DNA of 64,000 nt from positions 62,001 through 126,000 of the forward strand of contig NZ_NGUP01000004.1 of assembly GCF_002206625.1 (NCBI RefSeq). The letters are read 5' to 3'. Under the pieces are notes generated by a model, which saw nothing but the letters and a program-made list of their open reading frames with translations, had not been told where the DNA came from and did not search any database. Source of the DNA: Polynucleobacter campilacus. Its GTDB lineage: Bacteria; Pseudomonadota; Gammaproteobacteria; Burkholderiales; Burkholderiaceae. Below, piece by piece: positions 1-8,781 of the stretch; positions within the stretch are counted from its first letter, which is position 1; each line of letters begins with the position of its first letter. The translations under genes were made by a program, and so were the position numbers.

Positions 1-190
1 ATGCCTCAATACGAAGTGCCATCTCTGGAGAGATTGCGGCCCTAGCATTTAAGACTCGGGATAAAGCGGGACGAGTAACCCCCAACTGCTCAGCAGCAGT
101 TGTCACAGTAATACCAAGGGCAGGCAAAATATCATCCCGTAAGGTTAGCCCTGGGTGAAGTAATAGAAAATTTTTATTCATTAACTTCAT
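1..190 (-). CDS. HigA-type HTH regulator/antitoxin, 3' end outside the window
   Basis: The first 63 codons read without a stop. They contain the HigA (VapI/XRE) signature: HPG near residue 12, then LPALGITVTTAAEQLGV, then RPALSRVLNAR and ISPEMALRIE, which is the helix-turn-helix of type II addiction-module antidotes. The likely start at 190 overlaps the stop of the upstream aminotransferase in an ATGA arrangement, so the two should be translationally coupled. A second in-frame ATG lies at 181. A higB toxin normally precedes higA, but here the preceding gene is an aminotransferase. The protein may therefore be an orphan regulator rather than an antitoxin. The C-terminus is not visible. Confidence 0.8.
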   Translation of the reverse strand, partial: MKLMNKNFLLLHPGLTLRDDILPALGITVTTAAEQLGVTRPALSRVLNARAAISPEMALRIEA

Positions 191-1560
191 TTTACTTTCA
201 TAGCGATATCTACTGCTTCACCAAGCACACTGCACAAGAACTCTACTTCTTCTGGCTTGGAAATAAATGGTGGGCCAACCGCAATGCAGTCACCTGCTAC
301 ACGCACTAGGGCTCCCCGCTCAATACAAGCCTCTAGAACTTTCAACGCACGTAGCCCAGGCTTTCCTGGTACAGGCTCTAAATCGATTGCACCAGATAAT
401 CCAAAGTTTCGAATATCAAGTATTCCTGCTTTACCTTTTAGCGCGTGAAGTCCGTTTTCTAAAACAGGCTCTAGTGCTTTAGCGCGATTGACCAAATCAT
501 CTGATTCAAAAATATCAAGCACTGCATGGGCAGCTGCAGTGGGTATGGGATGTCCTGAGTAGGTGTAGCCATGGAAGAACTCAATTGCCTGCTCTTGGCC
601 GCCATGACCAATAATGCTGTCATAGATATCTCCACGGACAAGGACACCGCCCATAGGGATGACACCATTGGTAATGGCTTTAGCAAAAATCAGCATATCA
701 GGGGTCACACCGAAGCGATCAGCTCCAAAGTTGGCGCCTAAGCGACCAAATCCCGTAATCACTTCATCAAAGATCAAGAGAATGCCGTGCTTAGTGCAAA
801 TCTCGCGTATCTTTTGGAGATAACCTTCTGGCGGAACAATCACACCCGTAGATCCTTGCACCGGTTCCAGAATCACTGCCGCAATCGTATTGGCATCCTG
901 CAAGGCGACGATCTTTTCTAATTCATCGGCTAGGTGAGCACCCCACTTCGGCTGCCCTTTAGAGAAAGCCATTTGAGAAAGATTTAAGGTATGGGGTAAA
1001 TGATCTACGCCAGGGATCATTAAGCTAGTAAACATTTTCCGATTAGCGACCATGCCGCCAACAGAGATGCCGCCCATCCCTACACCGTGATAAGCACGAT
1101 CACGTCCAATCATGCGCACCCTGGAAGCATTGCCCATCACGCGATGGTATCCAATAGCAATCTTAATTGCGGTATCAACCCCTTCAGAGCCAGAGTTGGT
1201 AAAAAATACTTTGTTTAATCCCTTGGGCGCCATCTTGACAATACGACTTGCTAGCGTAAAAGTAGCCTCACTTGCCATCTGAAATGCAGGGCAATAATCC
1301 ATGGTTTCGTATTGCTTGTTAATGGCTGCACCAATACGTGGATCAGCATGCCCCAAGGGTGAGCACCAGAGCCCAGAGAGACCATCAAAGAGCTTACGCC
1401 CATGGTTATCGTAGTAGTAAGCTCCCTTAGCAGACTGCATCACCTTGGGATTCTGATGAAAGTAACGATTGGGTGTAAAGGGCAGCCAATAAGCTGACAT
1501 ATCAATTTTGTTGGAACCGGAAGCCGCCATAGATCTTTCTGCTGAAATTAATGAACTCAT
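187..1560 (-). CDS. Class III omega-aminotransferase (beta-alanine--pyruvate type)
   Basis: 457 aa PLP-dependent fold-type I, class III aminotransferase. It shows the family landmarks: WxPFTPNRYF near the N-terminus, LWCSPLGHADPRI, FFTNSGSEGVDTAIKIA for cofactor phosphate binding, DEVITGFGRLG, and the Schiff-base lysine in FAKAITNG (about K294). The length and N-terminal motif fit beta-alanine/omega-amino acid:pyruvate transaminases, which move the amino group of beta-alanine or amines to pyruvate. The exact substrate cannot be read from sequence. Its stop overlaps the start of the HigA-like gene. The Bug protein gene is divergent, starting 58 bp away. Confidence 0.9.
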   Translation of the reverse strand: MSSLISAERSMAASGSNKIDMSAYWLPFTPNRYFHQNPKVMQSAKGAYYYDNHGRKLFDGLSGLWCSPLGHADPRIGAAINKQYETMDYCPAFQMASEATFTLASRIVKMAPKGLNKVFFTNSGSEGVDTAIKIAIGYHRVMGNASRVRMIGRDRAYHGVGMGGISVGGMVANRKMFTSLMIPGVDHLPHTLNLSQMAFSKGQPKWGAHLADELEKIVALQDANTIAAVILEPVQGSTGVIVPPEGYLQKIREICTKHGILLIFDEVITGFGRLGANFGADRFGVTPDMLIFAKAITNGVIPMGGVLVRGDIYDSIIGHGGQEQAIEFFHGYTYSGHPIPTAAAHAVLDIFESDDLVNRAKALEPVLENGLHALKGKAGILDIRNFGLSGAIDLEPVPGKPGLRALKVLEACIERGALVRVAGDCIAVGPPFISKPEEVEFLCSVLGEAVDIAMKVK

Positions 1561-1617
1561 TCTGAATATCTAATACTATATAACTGATCACCCTTAAGAC
1601 ACTGAATGGAACCCAAA

Positions 1618-2607
1618 ATGAAAGCACTTAAACATCCAATGAGATCCCTATTGATCGGTTTTATTGGCCTTCTAGTGAATACATCACTGCTGGCAGCCCC
1701 AGATATGGATTGGCCCAAGAAACCTATTGTCGCAATATTGTCCTTCCCTGCCGGTGGATCTACCGATGTATTTGCCAGGGCTGTCATGGCGCCACTCGGT
1801 GAAGCCTTAGGTCAATCTATTGTGATTGAAAATAAACCCGGTGCTGGGGGCATGATTGGTCTTCAAGCTGCAGCCAAGGCTACACCTGATGGTTATTCGA
1901 TTCACTTCAGCGCTTTGACAAATCAAGTCATTTCTCAAGCTCTCTTTAAAAACCCACCTGCGGATTTGCGCAAAGACTTTGCGCCGGTTGCACTTGTTGG
2001 TACAGTGCCTCACCTTATCGTTATCAATCCCGGTGTTCCTGCTAAAAATCTTCCAGAGTTAATTACTTTTATTAAATCAAAAAGGGGAGATTTCAATTAC
2101 GCCTCTCAGGGCAATGGCAGCCTCTCTCACTTAGAGTCTACTTTGTTCATGCAGCGTATCGGCGCTACGGGAACACACATACCTTACAAAGGAAGTAGCT
2201 TTGCTCTCCCAGATTTAATTGCCGGCAATACCTTAATGATGTTTGATAGCGTGACTGCTTCTTTGCCGCATATTCAGAGTGGTAAGTTGCGCCCTATCGC
2301 AATTGCAGCTGCAGAGCGCTCACCACTTATGCCAAACGTCCCCACCTTGGGACAAGATGGTATGAAGCAGTTCGATGTTGAGAACTTCTATGCCGTATTT
2401 GTACCAAAAGGTGTGCCTCCAGCCATCATCTCTAAATTAGAGCGTGAGATCCGCAAGATTCTGACGAATCCTGACTTCAAAGCCCGCATGGCAACACAAG
2501 GTATCCATCCTCAGTTTGCTAACTCAGAGAAATTAGCTGAGATTTCAACGGAAGAACATAACAAATGGGAGAAGGTAGTAAAGTCAGCGAATATCGAAGT
2601 TGATTGA
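1618..2607 (+). CDS. Bug/TctC-family periplasmic solute-binding protein
   Basis: Tripartite tricarboxylate receptor (Bug) family, large in Burkholderiales. An N-terminal signal peptide (MRSLLIGFIGLLVNTSLLAAP) is followed by WPKKPI, FPAGGSTDVFAR, ENKPGAGGMIG, the DGYSI segment and the FDSVTASLPHIQSGKLRPIA region that forms the ligand-binding cleft. I prefer the ATG at 1618 over the in-frame ATG at 1606 because GGAA lies six bases before it and a compact signal peptide results. No TctA/TctB membrane genes are nearby, as is usual for orphan Bug receptors. The ligand is unknown. The ggt gene follows 44 bp downstream and may be co-transcribed. Confidence 0.9.
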   Translation: MKALKHPMRSLLIGFIGLLVNTSLLAAPDMDWPKKPIVAILSFPAGGSTDVFARAVMAPLGEALGQSIVIENKPGAGGMIGLQAAAKATPDGYSIHFSALTNQVISQALFKNPPADLRKDFAPVALVGTVPHLIVINPGVPAKNLPELITFIKSKRGDFNYASQGNGSLSHLESTLFMQRIGATGTHIPYKGSSFALPDLIAGNTLMMFDSVTASLPHIQSGKLRPIAIAAAERSPLMPNVPTLGQDGMKQFDVENFYAVFVPKGVPPAIISKLEREIRKILTNPDFKARMATQGIHPQFANSEKLAEISTEEHNKWEKVVKSANIEVD

Positions 2608-2651
2608 ACCTTTCAATAACACAGTAAATCAGAATAAGTAAATAAGTCCCT

Positions 2652-4241
2652 ATGTTGATTTCTCCTCCCTTTGGCGGTGGTCGTGCGCCTGTTTTAGCTA
2701 AAAATACCGTCACCAGTTCTCAGCCTCTTGCAACACAAGCAGGTATTGAGGCCCTTCAAAATGGTGGCAATGCAGTCGACGCTGCACTTGCTACTGCCAT
2801 CACCTTAACGGTTGTAGAGCCAACCATGAATGGCATAGGCGGGGATAGCTTTGCCATTCTCTGGGATGGCAATAAGCTCCATGGTTTAAATGCTTCGGGC
2901 CGTGCTCCTGCTGCCTGGACTCCAGAACATTTTGCTGGCAAATCGGCGATGGATCTCATTGGCTGGGACACTGTGACTGTTCCGGGTGTTGTTGCTGGTT
3001 GGGTTGAGTTATCCAAGAAATTTGGCAAACTCCCTTTTGCACAATTATTTAAACGTGCAATTGATTACGCAGAGAATGGCTTTCCGGTTTCGCCTGTGAT
3101 TGCGCGGCAATGGCGCGAAGCCATTCCGATTCTCAAAGATCAGCCAGGATTTAAAGAGTCTTTTCTCATTGATGGCAAAGCACCTCAAGCGGGACAGATC
3201 TGGAAGTTTCCTAATCAAGCAAAAACCTTAAAAGAAATTGCGACCACTCAAGGCGAGTCTTTTTATAAAGGCCATCTTGCTCAAAGCATGGTTGACTTTG
3301 CAAAAACTTCTGGTGGTTGCTTTACGATGCAAGACTTTGCTGATAACAAACCGGAATGGGTTGAGCCACTCGCCTTTGATTACGGCGACTACACCCTCCA
3401 TGAAATCCCCCCAAATGGTTCCGGGATTGCTGCGCAAATTGCCTTAGGTATTTTGCAAGCTGCAAACGTGAAGCAATATCCCACTAACTCTGCACAGCAT
3501 ATTCACCTGCAAGTCGAGGCAATGCGTATGGCCTTTGCTGACGCCTATGAGTATGTTTCTGATGCACGCTCAATGACAATGCCAGCAAGCTCATTACTCG
3601 ATAGAGAGTATTTAGCTAGCCGTGCGGCCCTCATTGATCACAATAAGGCAGGCTCTTATAGTCCTGGTGATCCGCACTCTGGTGGCACAGTCTATCTTTG
3701 CGCCGCAGATCAATCCGGCATGATGATTTCATATACTCAGTCGAACTTCAAAGGCTTTGGTTCAGGAGTTGTTGCGCCAGGTGGAATTGCACTCCATAAC
3801 CGCGGCATGAGCTTTAGCCTTAAAGATGGACACCCTAACCAAGTTGCACCAGGCAAGCGCCCTTTTCACACCATCATTCCGGCCTTCTTAACAAAGGATG
3901 GCAAACCGACTATGGCATTTGGTGTGATGGGTGGCAATATGCAGCCACAAGGTCATATTCAATTTGCCATTCGCTTTATCGATGAGCATCTCAACCCTCA
4001 AGCATGTTCAGATGCACCCCGCTGGCGCATTGATGACTTAGGCAAGCTAACCGTTGAAGCGGCGATGCCTGCAGAGATTATTGAGGGCCTCAGAAAGATG
4101 GGGCATGAGGTCATGGTGATGCCTGCGGATAGCTTAGATTTTGGTAGTGCACAGGCCATTGCGAAGATCAGCGATGACGCTGACTCTGCCTACATTGCTG
4201 GTAGTGATCACCGCAGAGATGGTTTAGCTGCTGGGTTTTAA
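2652..4241 (+). CDS. ggt: Gamma-glutamyltransferase family protein
   Basis: 529 aa Ntn-hydrolase of the gamma-glutamyltranspeptidase family. Seen: ATQAGIEALQNGGNAVDAALATAITLTVVEPTMNGIGGD near the N-terminus, and the autoprocessing site HSGGTVYL with the nucleophile Thr at about residue 346. After it come YTQSNFKGFGSG and the PGKRPFHTIIP segment of the small subunit. No signal peptide is apparent, so this may be a cytosolic GGT-like hydrolase (cephalosporin acylase-like members exist) rather than periplasmic glutathione GGT. The neighbouring Bug receptor suggests an uptake and catabolic context, which is inference. Confidence 0.88.
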   Translation: MLISPPFGGGRAPVLAKNTVTSSQPLATQAGIEALQNGGNAVDAALATAITLTVVEPTMNGIGGDSFAILWDGNKLHGLNASGRAPAAWTPEHFAGKSAMDLIGWDTVTVPGVVAGWVELSKKFGKLPFAQLFKRAIDYAENGFPVSPVIARQWREAIPILKDQPGFKESFLIDGKAPQAGQIWKFPNQAKTLKEIATTQGESFYKGHLAQSMVDFAKTSGGCFTMQDFADNKPEWVEPLAFDYGDYTLHEIPPNGSGIAAQIALGILQAANVKQYPTNSAQHIHLQVEAMRMAFADAYEYVSDARSMTMPASSLLDREYLASRAALIDHNKAGSYSPGDPHSGGTVYLCAADQSGMMISYTQSNFKGFGSGVVAPGGIALHNRGMSFSLKDGHPNQVAPGKRPFHTIIPAFLTKDGKPTMAFGVMGGNMQPQGHIQFAIRFIDEHLNPQACSDAPRWRIDDLGKLTVEAAMPAEIIEGLRKMGHEVMVMPADSLDFGSAQAIAKISDDADSAYIAGSDHRRDGLAAGF

Positions 4242-4261
4242 TTAATAGATTGCTGCTAAAG

Positions 4262-5593
4262 CTATTTAGAGGCTGGCAAGCAGTTCAGATAAAAACGCTT
4301 GATCTCCTGATCACAGCTCACATCTCTGGGTTCAATAGGTCTTTGAAGAGAGATACCCTCAATCGTTTTACATCTACTGAGGGCTACATAGACTTGGCCG
4401 GATGCAAATGCACCAGACGATAGATCTACTTTGACCTTATCGAGTGTCTTGCCCTGACTCTTATGAATGGTGACTGCCCAAGCAAGCATTAAGGGTATCT
4501 GAACATAAGTACCAATAATGCTGGGGGAGATCTTGCCTGACATCATGTCGTGATCGTAGCGATAGGACTCCCATTGATGACCTGTTACTTCCACGGTATT
4601 GGAGTAAGGTCCATTCTTGACCATGACCTTCACCTTATCGGGGAGTAGTTCTCGGACAACGCCAATCGTGCCGTTTACCCAGCGCTTCGGAAAATTTGGG
4701 TCTGTTGCAGTAAACATCACCTTTGCGCCAACCTTTAGAGCTAGATTATTAGCGGAAGGTAAGTTGCGCTCATCAACATTGAACTTACCAGTGGTTTTAC
4801 CTGCATAGACTTTAACTTCATTAGTAATGGCACGTAATCCTGCGCCATTGATTTGATCTGCTCTCGCATTGGTAGTGGTGAGCGTGATGGTTTCTTCATC
4901 TACCTCAGTATCTTTACGATAACACTGAGCATTTAATGTATCTAAGGCCTCATCTACGTCTTGATTGATGCGGATACGATTCAGAAGGTTGGCAAAGTTC
5001 TCATCTTTCTGACGGAAGATCTTAGACAGCTCAATCATGGTGACGTCTTTACGATGTAATGCCATCGCACAGAAGAAATAAGGTCCCTCGTAACCACGAT
5101 CAGCCAGCACTTGCATATCACTACTTGATACGACTGGCGGCAACTGAAACAAATCCCCCACAAACATCACCTGAATGCCGCCGAAAGGTTTACCTTTTTG
5201 TGGGCCGTTCTCGCGTAAGAATAAATCCATCGCATCGACTACATCAGCACGCACCATGGAGATTTCATCAATGATCAGAAGGCGTATATCTTTATAGAGG
5301 CGCTTATCCCGCAATGGCTTGATATCCTCCTCGGGAAAGATCAAGCGCGGCGGCAATCTGAAGAATGAATGAATTGTGACGCCCCTCACCTGAAGGGCAG
5401 CAACGCCCGTGGGGGCTACAACGACGACATTCCCAGGAATGGTTTCTCGAAGATGGCCAATGAGCGTTGTTTTGCCCGTACCTGCTTTACCGCTGACAAA
5501 GATATAGGGGTCGTGACGCTCAATAGCCTCAATAACTGCCTGGTAATCAGGCGTAACTTCGATCTCGGATGAATCTACTGCAGGACTAGTCAT
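4262..5593 (-). CDS. PIF1-like superfamily 1B DNA helicase
   Basis: 443 aa. The helicase motifs are in order: Walker A GKAGTGKTT (about residues 36-44), APTGVAA (Ia), LLIIDEISMVRADVVD (II), FVGDLFQLPPV (III), NGTIGVV, and the UvrD_C_2-like AVTIHKSQGKTLDKV followed by VYVALSRCK (VI). This pattern is typical of bacterial PIF1/RecD2-like 5'-3' helicases that act on stalled forks or G-quadruplexes. The stop is 20 bp from the convergent ggt gene. The upstream FGE-like gene on the same strand ends 3 bp before this start, so the two are probably co-transcribed although a functional link is not obvious. Confidence 0.88.
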   Translation of the reverse strand: MTSPAVDSSEIEVTPDYQAVIEAIERHDPYIFVSGKAGTGKTTLIGHLRETIPGNVVVVAPTGVAALQVRGVTIHSFFRLPPRLIFPEEDIKPLRDKRLYKDIRLLIIDEISMVRADVVDAMDLFLRENGPQKGKPFGGIQVMFVGDLFQLPPVVSSSDMQVLADRGYEGPYFFCAMALHRKDVTMIELSKIFRQKDENFANLLNRIRINQDVDEALDTLNAQCYRKDTEVDEETITLTTTNARADQINGAGLRAITNEVKVYAGKTTGKFNVDERNLPSANNLALKVGAKVMFTATDPNFPKRWVNGTIGVVRELLPDKVKVMVKNGPYSNTVEVTGHQWESYRYDHDMMSGKISPSIIGTYVQIPLMLAWAVTIHKSQGKTLDKVKVDLSSGAFASGQVYVALSRCKTIEGISLQRPIEPRDVSCDQEIKRFYLNCLPASK

Positions 5594-5596
5594 GCC

Positions 5597-6379
5597 CTAT
5601 TGTTTCACGGCATCAGCCACACACCGAAATCCGATATAAACCACTGTGATATCGCTAGATTTAGATTCCACATCAGACTCTTGCTGTCTCTCTGGACCAT
5701 ACCACCATGAGGCACCACGGGTAATGTACCCACCGTTACGCTCTGTAGCCGTCCACTCCCAAACATTGCCACCCATATCGAACATACCATTGACACCGGG
5801 CTTCGTAGTCTTTGTAGTGACATGTCCTGTGCCACGATTTAAGGCTCCAGCAGGAGCCAAACCTTTGTAGTCACCACAACCACTTAAGCAATGAGAAACC
5901 GCTGGAGTATTACCACCAGGAAATGGGTAACGTTGTCCTTTGACATAGCCAGCAGGAGGATTGGCTCTTTGCTCTAAGAATGCAGCTGAGGTCCACTCAG
6001 CATCAGTCGGCAAACGTTTGCCGTAGTAACGACAAATAGACTCGGCTTCTTTTTGATTGAGATGCACTGCAGGCTCAAAATCGCCAGCAGGAACACCATA
6101 AGGAGTTTTCCAGGTCCAGCCTGGCTTTTGCACAAAACCACTTTCGTAATTTAAACCGCCGCCCTTCTTTTCAGCTGCGCTGACAAAACCAGTTGCTGCA
6201 AAACCTTTGACATCTCCAATCGTCATCTCGGTTTGATCCCAAATGAGGCTACCGATTTGTACCGTGGGGATAGAGGACTTGGGGGCGCTTTGGCTCGGCG
6301 ACGTTCTCAACATGAAGTAGGCTGCAATAGCCGTTAGCAGCAAACCAAAAAGAACGGTGGAGAAATCAAACTTTTTCAT
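5597..6379 (-). CDS. SUMF1/FGE-like domain protein, N-terminally membrane-anchored
   Basis: 260 aa. One N-terminal membrane segment (STVLFGLLLTAIAAYFML) is followed by a formylglycine-generating-enzyme fold. Seen: the AVHLNQKEAESICRYYGKRLPTDAEW segment, GMFDMGGNVWEWTATE, and the closing RGASWWYGP and YIGFRC motifs. The paired catalytic cysteines of true FGE are not evident in the segment before the final GFRC, so sulfatase modification is doubtful. It is better called an SUMF1-fold protein of unknown role facing the periplasm. It lies directly upstream of the PIF1-like gene. Confidence 0.82.
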   Translation of the reverse strand: MKKFDFSTVLFGLLLTAIAAYFMLRTSPSQSAPKSSIPTVQIGSLIWDQTEMTIGDVKGFAATGFVSAAEKKGGGLNYESGFVQKPGWTWKTPYGVPAGDFEPAVHLNQKEAESICRYYGKRLPTDAEWTSAAFLEQRANPPAGYVKGQRYPFPGGNTPAVSHCLSGCGDYKGLAPAGALNRGTGHVTTKTTKPGVNGMFDMGGNVWEWTATERNGGYITRGASWWYGPERQQESDVESKSSDITVVYIGFRCVADAVKQ

Positions 6380-6485
6380 TGGACAGGTGTACCTGTAGAG
6401 TGGATTTAATGGACTTGAAGATTCTAATCAAAACTGAAGAATCTGGCTTAAGGACACGCTGGATTTCCCACCAAAAACTAGCTTG

Positions 6486-6968
6486 TTAGTTGAGGGGCTT
6501 TACTTTAACGATTTCACCATCGGGATTGTGGTGGCATTGCATCACTTTTAAGGTTCGTGCTTTTTGCAGCTCTTCCAAAGTTAATTTAGTCCAGAGCACA
6601 TCTTTCTCTATAGAGGGTTGCCGCATACCACTTCGGCGACGCTCTATTTTAAATCTCAAAATATCTTGTATCACCCAAATCATTAAGACGAGACATAAGA
6701 CAAACCCAAAAGGCGCGGTGGACTCAAAGAAAGTGAGGAACTTTCTCCAGCCGCCATAAATAATCCAATCCTCATAGGCTAGATTAATACCAAAATACCA
6801 AGCAAGTGAAGTAAATAGCACTTTCCAGAAATAGAGCCAGATACCCCAACCAACTGCATTGGTTATTAGTGAGATTACCAACTCAGATTTTGAATGGTGC
6901 CTTACTCTAGAAAAAATGAGTGAGCGGTTATCGGGCAGTGTGACTTGAATATTCTTCTGTCTTTTCAT
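6486..6968 (-). CDS. pgaD: PgaD-like membrane protein (poly-GlcNAc synthesis)
   Basis: 160 aa with two predicted membrane helices (about residues 33-58 and 87-108). The C-terminal tail reads TLEELQKARTLKVMQCHHNPDGEIVKV, which corresponds in spacing and character to the PgaD tail of E. coli (LYQQLQKS, then a residue run ending GQIKMVV). PgaD partners the PgaC glycosyltransferase in poly-beta-1,6-GlcNAc export and is c-di-GMP responsive. The gene overlaps the stop of a pgaC remnant by ATGA, as in intact pga operons. With pgaC truncated it is probably a functionless leftover, but its own frame is intact. Confidence 0.72.
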   Translation of the reverse strand: MKRQKNIQVTLPDNRSLIFSRVRHHSKSELVISLITNAVGWGIWLYFWKVLFTSLAWYFGINLAYEDWIIYGGWRKFLTFFESTAPFGFVLCLVLMIWVIQDILRFKIERRRSGMRQPSIEKDVLWTKLTLEELQKARTLKVMQCHHNPDGEIVKVKPLN

Positions 6969-7279
6969 TGCAGCCCCCTATCTGGGCTAGTCCACCGACC
7001 GCGAATCTTCTCTCTTCTAATGAGTGCTCTTGGGAAGGCAATGACAGTTGTCATCATCGATAGAATCCAAAATGCAATCGGATACCAAATCGTGAATCCA
7101 TAATTACGCCAAATTTTTTCGTCGTAGCGTGAATCAATCCACATCGCGATACCAATCTGAATCATTGCTGTGACAGCAATTAACAACCCAGACCATTCTG
7201 GAATAAGTCCATGAACTTCTAAATATGGTGGTAGCGGAACTATGAAGTGCAGCAATTGGAAGTGATCTGAGGAGGTATT
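6965..7279 (-). pseudogene. pgaC: 3' remnant of pgaC (GlcNAc transferase)
   Basis: About 90 codons match only the C-terminal end of PgaC-type processive glycosyltransferases: the membrane-proximal IGIAMWIDSRYDEKIW, the IWYPIAFWILSMMTTVIAFPRAL segment and the closing RWTSPDRGLQ. The catalytic domain (DXD, QXXRW) is missing. The open frame continues to 7312 but its first codons lie inside tRNA-His, so no believable start exists. The end overlaps pgaD by ATGA. Seen: truncation next to a tRNA. Inferred: deletion of the upstream part of a pga operon (pgaAB and most of pgaC) with one end near the tRNA. Confidence 0.75.
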
Positions 7280-7356
7280 TGGGGCGAACGACGGGGCTCG
7301 AACCCGCGACAACCAGAATCACAATCTGGGACTCTACCAACTGAGCTACGTCCGCC
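7280..7356 (-). tRNA. tRNA-His (anticodon GTG)
   Basis: Cloverleaf read on the minus strand. The acceptor stem GCGGACG pairs with CGTTCGC. The extra 5' G(-1) characteristic of tRNA-His is encoded at 7356 and faces C73. The D arm is GCTCAGTTGGTAGAG, the anticodon stem CCAGA/TCTGG encloses a loop carrying GTG, and the T arm contains GGTTCGAGCC. CCA is encoded at 7282-7280. A pgaC remnant abuts its 3' end. Confidence 0.97.
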
Positions 7357-7407
7357 GTTGAAGAAAAGACATTATAGCTTTTTGCTCAAAAACCTGTCAA
7401 AAATGGC

Positions 7408-8493
7408 CTAATTATCGGTTTCTAGCTCAAAAGCGGCCCAATCCCCAAGGGTCAGACTGGCATCTAGAAAGAAGTCTGCAATAGCTGCTTTGCTTTGAAC
7501 CTTGGCTAATGCATGATGATCAGACAGCCGTTGACGCCAATATCTAGACCCTGCTCTGCCATGAGCTAAGCCTAGGACATGTCTTGTGAATGCGCCAATA
7601 TAAAAAGGTTTCTCTTTTGCCCTGCACTCGTCAAACCAGTTCTGCACTTGCTTAACGAGAGCAATCTGAATTCTGTGCCACTCTGTCTCGCTAAAGAGGT
7701 AGCCTGCAGCATCACCATGAGTATTAATCAAATCGTCCCAACCTAGCAACATCGCCGGAAAATGATAAGCCGCCCTACCAATCATGAAGCCATCAAAGTC
7801 ATCCCAATGACCAGCAATTTGTTCATTAGTTTCTAAGCCGCCATTGAGTAGAACTTTAAGATTCGGAAATTGTTTTTGCGCATCTAATCTGAGTTTTGCA
7901 GCCACCTCATAACGCAGCGGTGGCTTACTGCGATTCTCTTTTGGCGAGAGCCCCTTGAGCACTGCATTACGCGCATGAATCGTGACCTGACTTGCCCCCG
8001 CATCTGCCACTGCCAGAATGAAATCTAACGCAAATTGATAATCTTTTTCTGAACTAGCCGCATCCATGGAATCCAATCCAAGACGATGCTTTACCGAAAT
8101 CGGAATATCCACCGCATTCCTCATTGCTTTAACACAGTCAGCAACTAAGCTAGGTTCAGCCATGAGGCAAGCGCCAAAAGCACCACGTTGCACTCGCTCT
8201 GAGGGGCAACCGCAATTGAGATCGACCTCGTCGTAGCCCCACTGCTGCGCTAGCTCTGCTGATCTTGCTAAGTCATTTGGCTCTGAACCGCCTAGCTGGA
8301 GAACAACTGGATGCTGATCTTGCGAATAATCTAAATGGCGTGGCACATCACCATGCATCAGTGCGCCAGTAGTCACCATCTCGCTATAGAGCACTGCATC
8401 TTTAGTAAGTGTTCGATGAAAAGAACGGCAATGTCTGTCGGTCCACTCCATCATGGGGGCGACTGCTAATCTTTTTTTTACTGTATTTTCCAC
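7408..8493 (-). CDS. dusA: tRNA-dihydrouridine(20/20a) synthase DusA
   Basis: 361 aa FMN-dependent Dus protein. Seen: RLAVAPMMEWTDRHCRSFHR at the N-terminus (the MMxxTDRHCR form specific to DusA), PVVLQLGGSEPNDLA, and the catalytic-cysteine segment DEVDLNCGCPSERVQRGAFGACLM. Also present are SVKHRLGLD and the FMN phosphate-binding LNGGLETNEQI/DGFMIGRAAYHFP region. It reduces U20/U20a in the D-loop of tRNAs, and here it is encoded 51 bp from tRNA-His on the same strand. The start MENTVKKRLAV is preceded by AGAGAACGTGG. Confidence 0.95.
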   Translation of the reverse strand: MENTVKKRLAVAPMMEWTDRHCRSFHRTLTKDAVLYSEMVTTGALMHGDVPRHLDYSQDQHPVVLQLGGSEPNDLARSAELAQQWGYDEVDLNCGCPSERVQRGAFGACLMAEPSLVADCVKAMRNAVDIPISVKHRLGLDSMDAASSEKDYQFALDFILAVADAGASQVTIHARNAVLKGLSPKENRSKPPLRYEVAAKLRLDAQKQFPNLKVLLNGGLETNEQIAGHWDDFDGFMIGRAAYHFPAMLLGWDDLINTHGDAAGYLFSETEWHRIQIALVKQVQNWFDECRAKEKPFYIGAFTRHVLGLAHGRAGSRYWRQRLSDHHALAKVQSKAAIADFFLDASLTLGDWAAFELETDN

Positions 8494-8678
8494 GTTCTCT
8501 TTTAATTATTGAATGATTACTGCTTACTTAATTTTATGAGAAAAGTTTGAAGTTATTTTGCCTACGCTAAGCTTTCTTACTGAAGTAAATTTTTGGCAAA
8601 TAATCCAAAGAAGCCCCTTAAATCGAAAGACCTAAGGCCCCGTAACGGGCACTTTGCTAAATAAACATATCTAAAACC

Positions 8679-8705
8679 TCAAGTTTTCCTTAAGTTTTCC
8701 GTAAT
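8679..8705 (+). promoter_or_regulatory. Sigma-28 (FliA)-like promoter before the broken flagellin-like gene
   Basis: TCAAGTTT, an 11-base spacer, then TCCGTAAT. This has the spacing of the FliA consensus (TAAAGTTT-N11-GCCGATAA) and resembles the better site before the flagellin-like gene at 53468. The -10 match is partial. It lies about 77 bp before the ATG at 8782. Confidence 0.45.
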
Positions 8706-8781
8706 TTGATATGTAGGGGCATGGTTTTAAGCAAAATTTATGATTTAATGGATTTAGGCCATTTTCATAGGAGTGCATCTC

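Noticed and set aside
7280..7356. tRNA-His considered as an attachment site of an integrated element.
   Set aside because: No integrase and no visible second copy of the tRNA 3' end in the window; only the pgaC truncation hints at past recombination.
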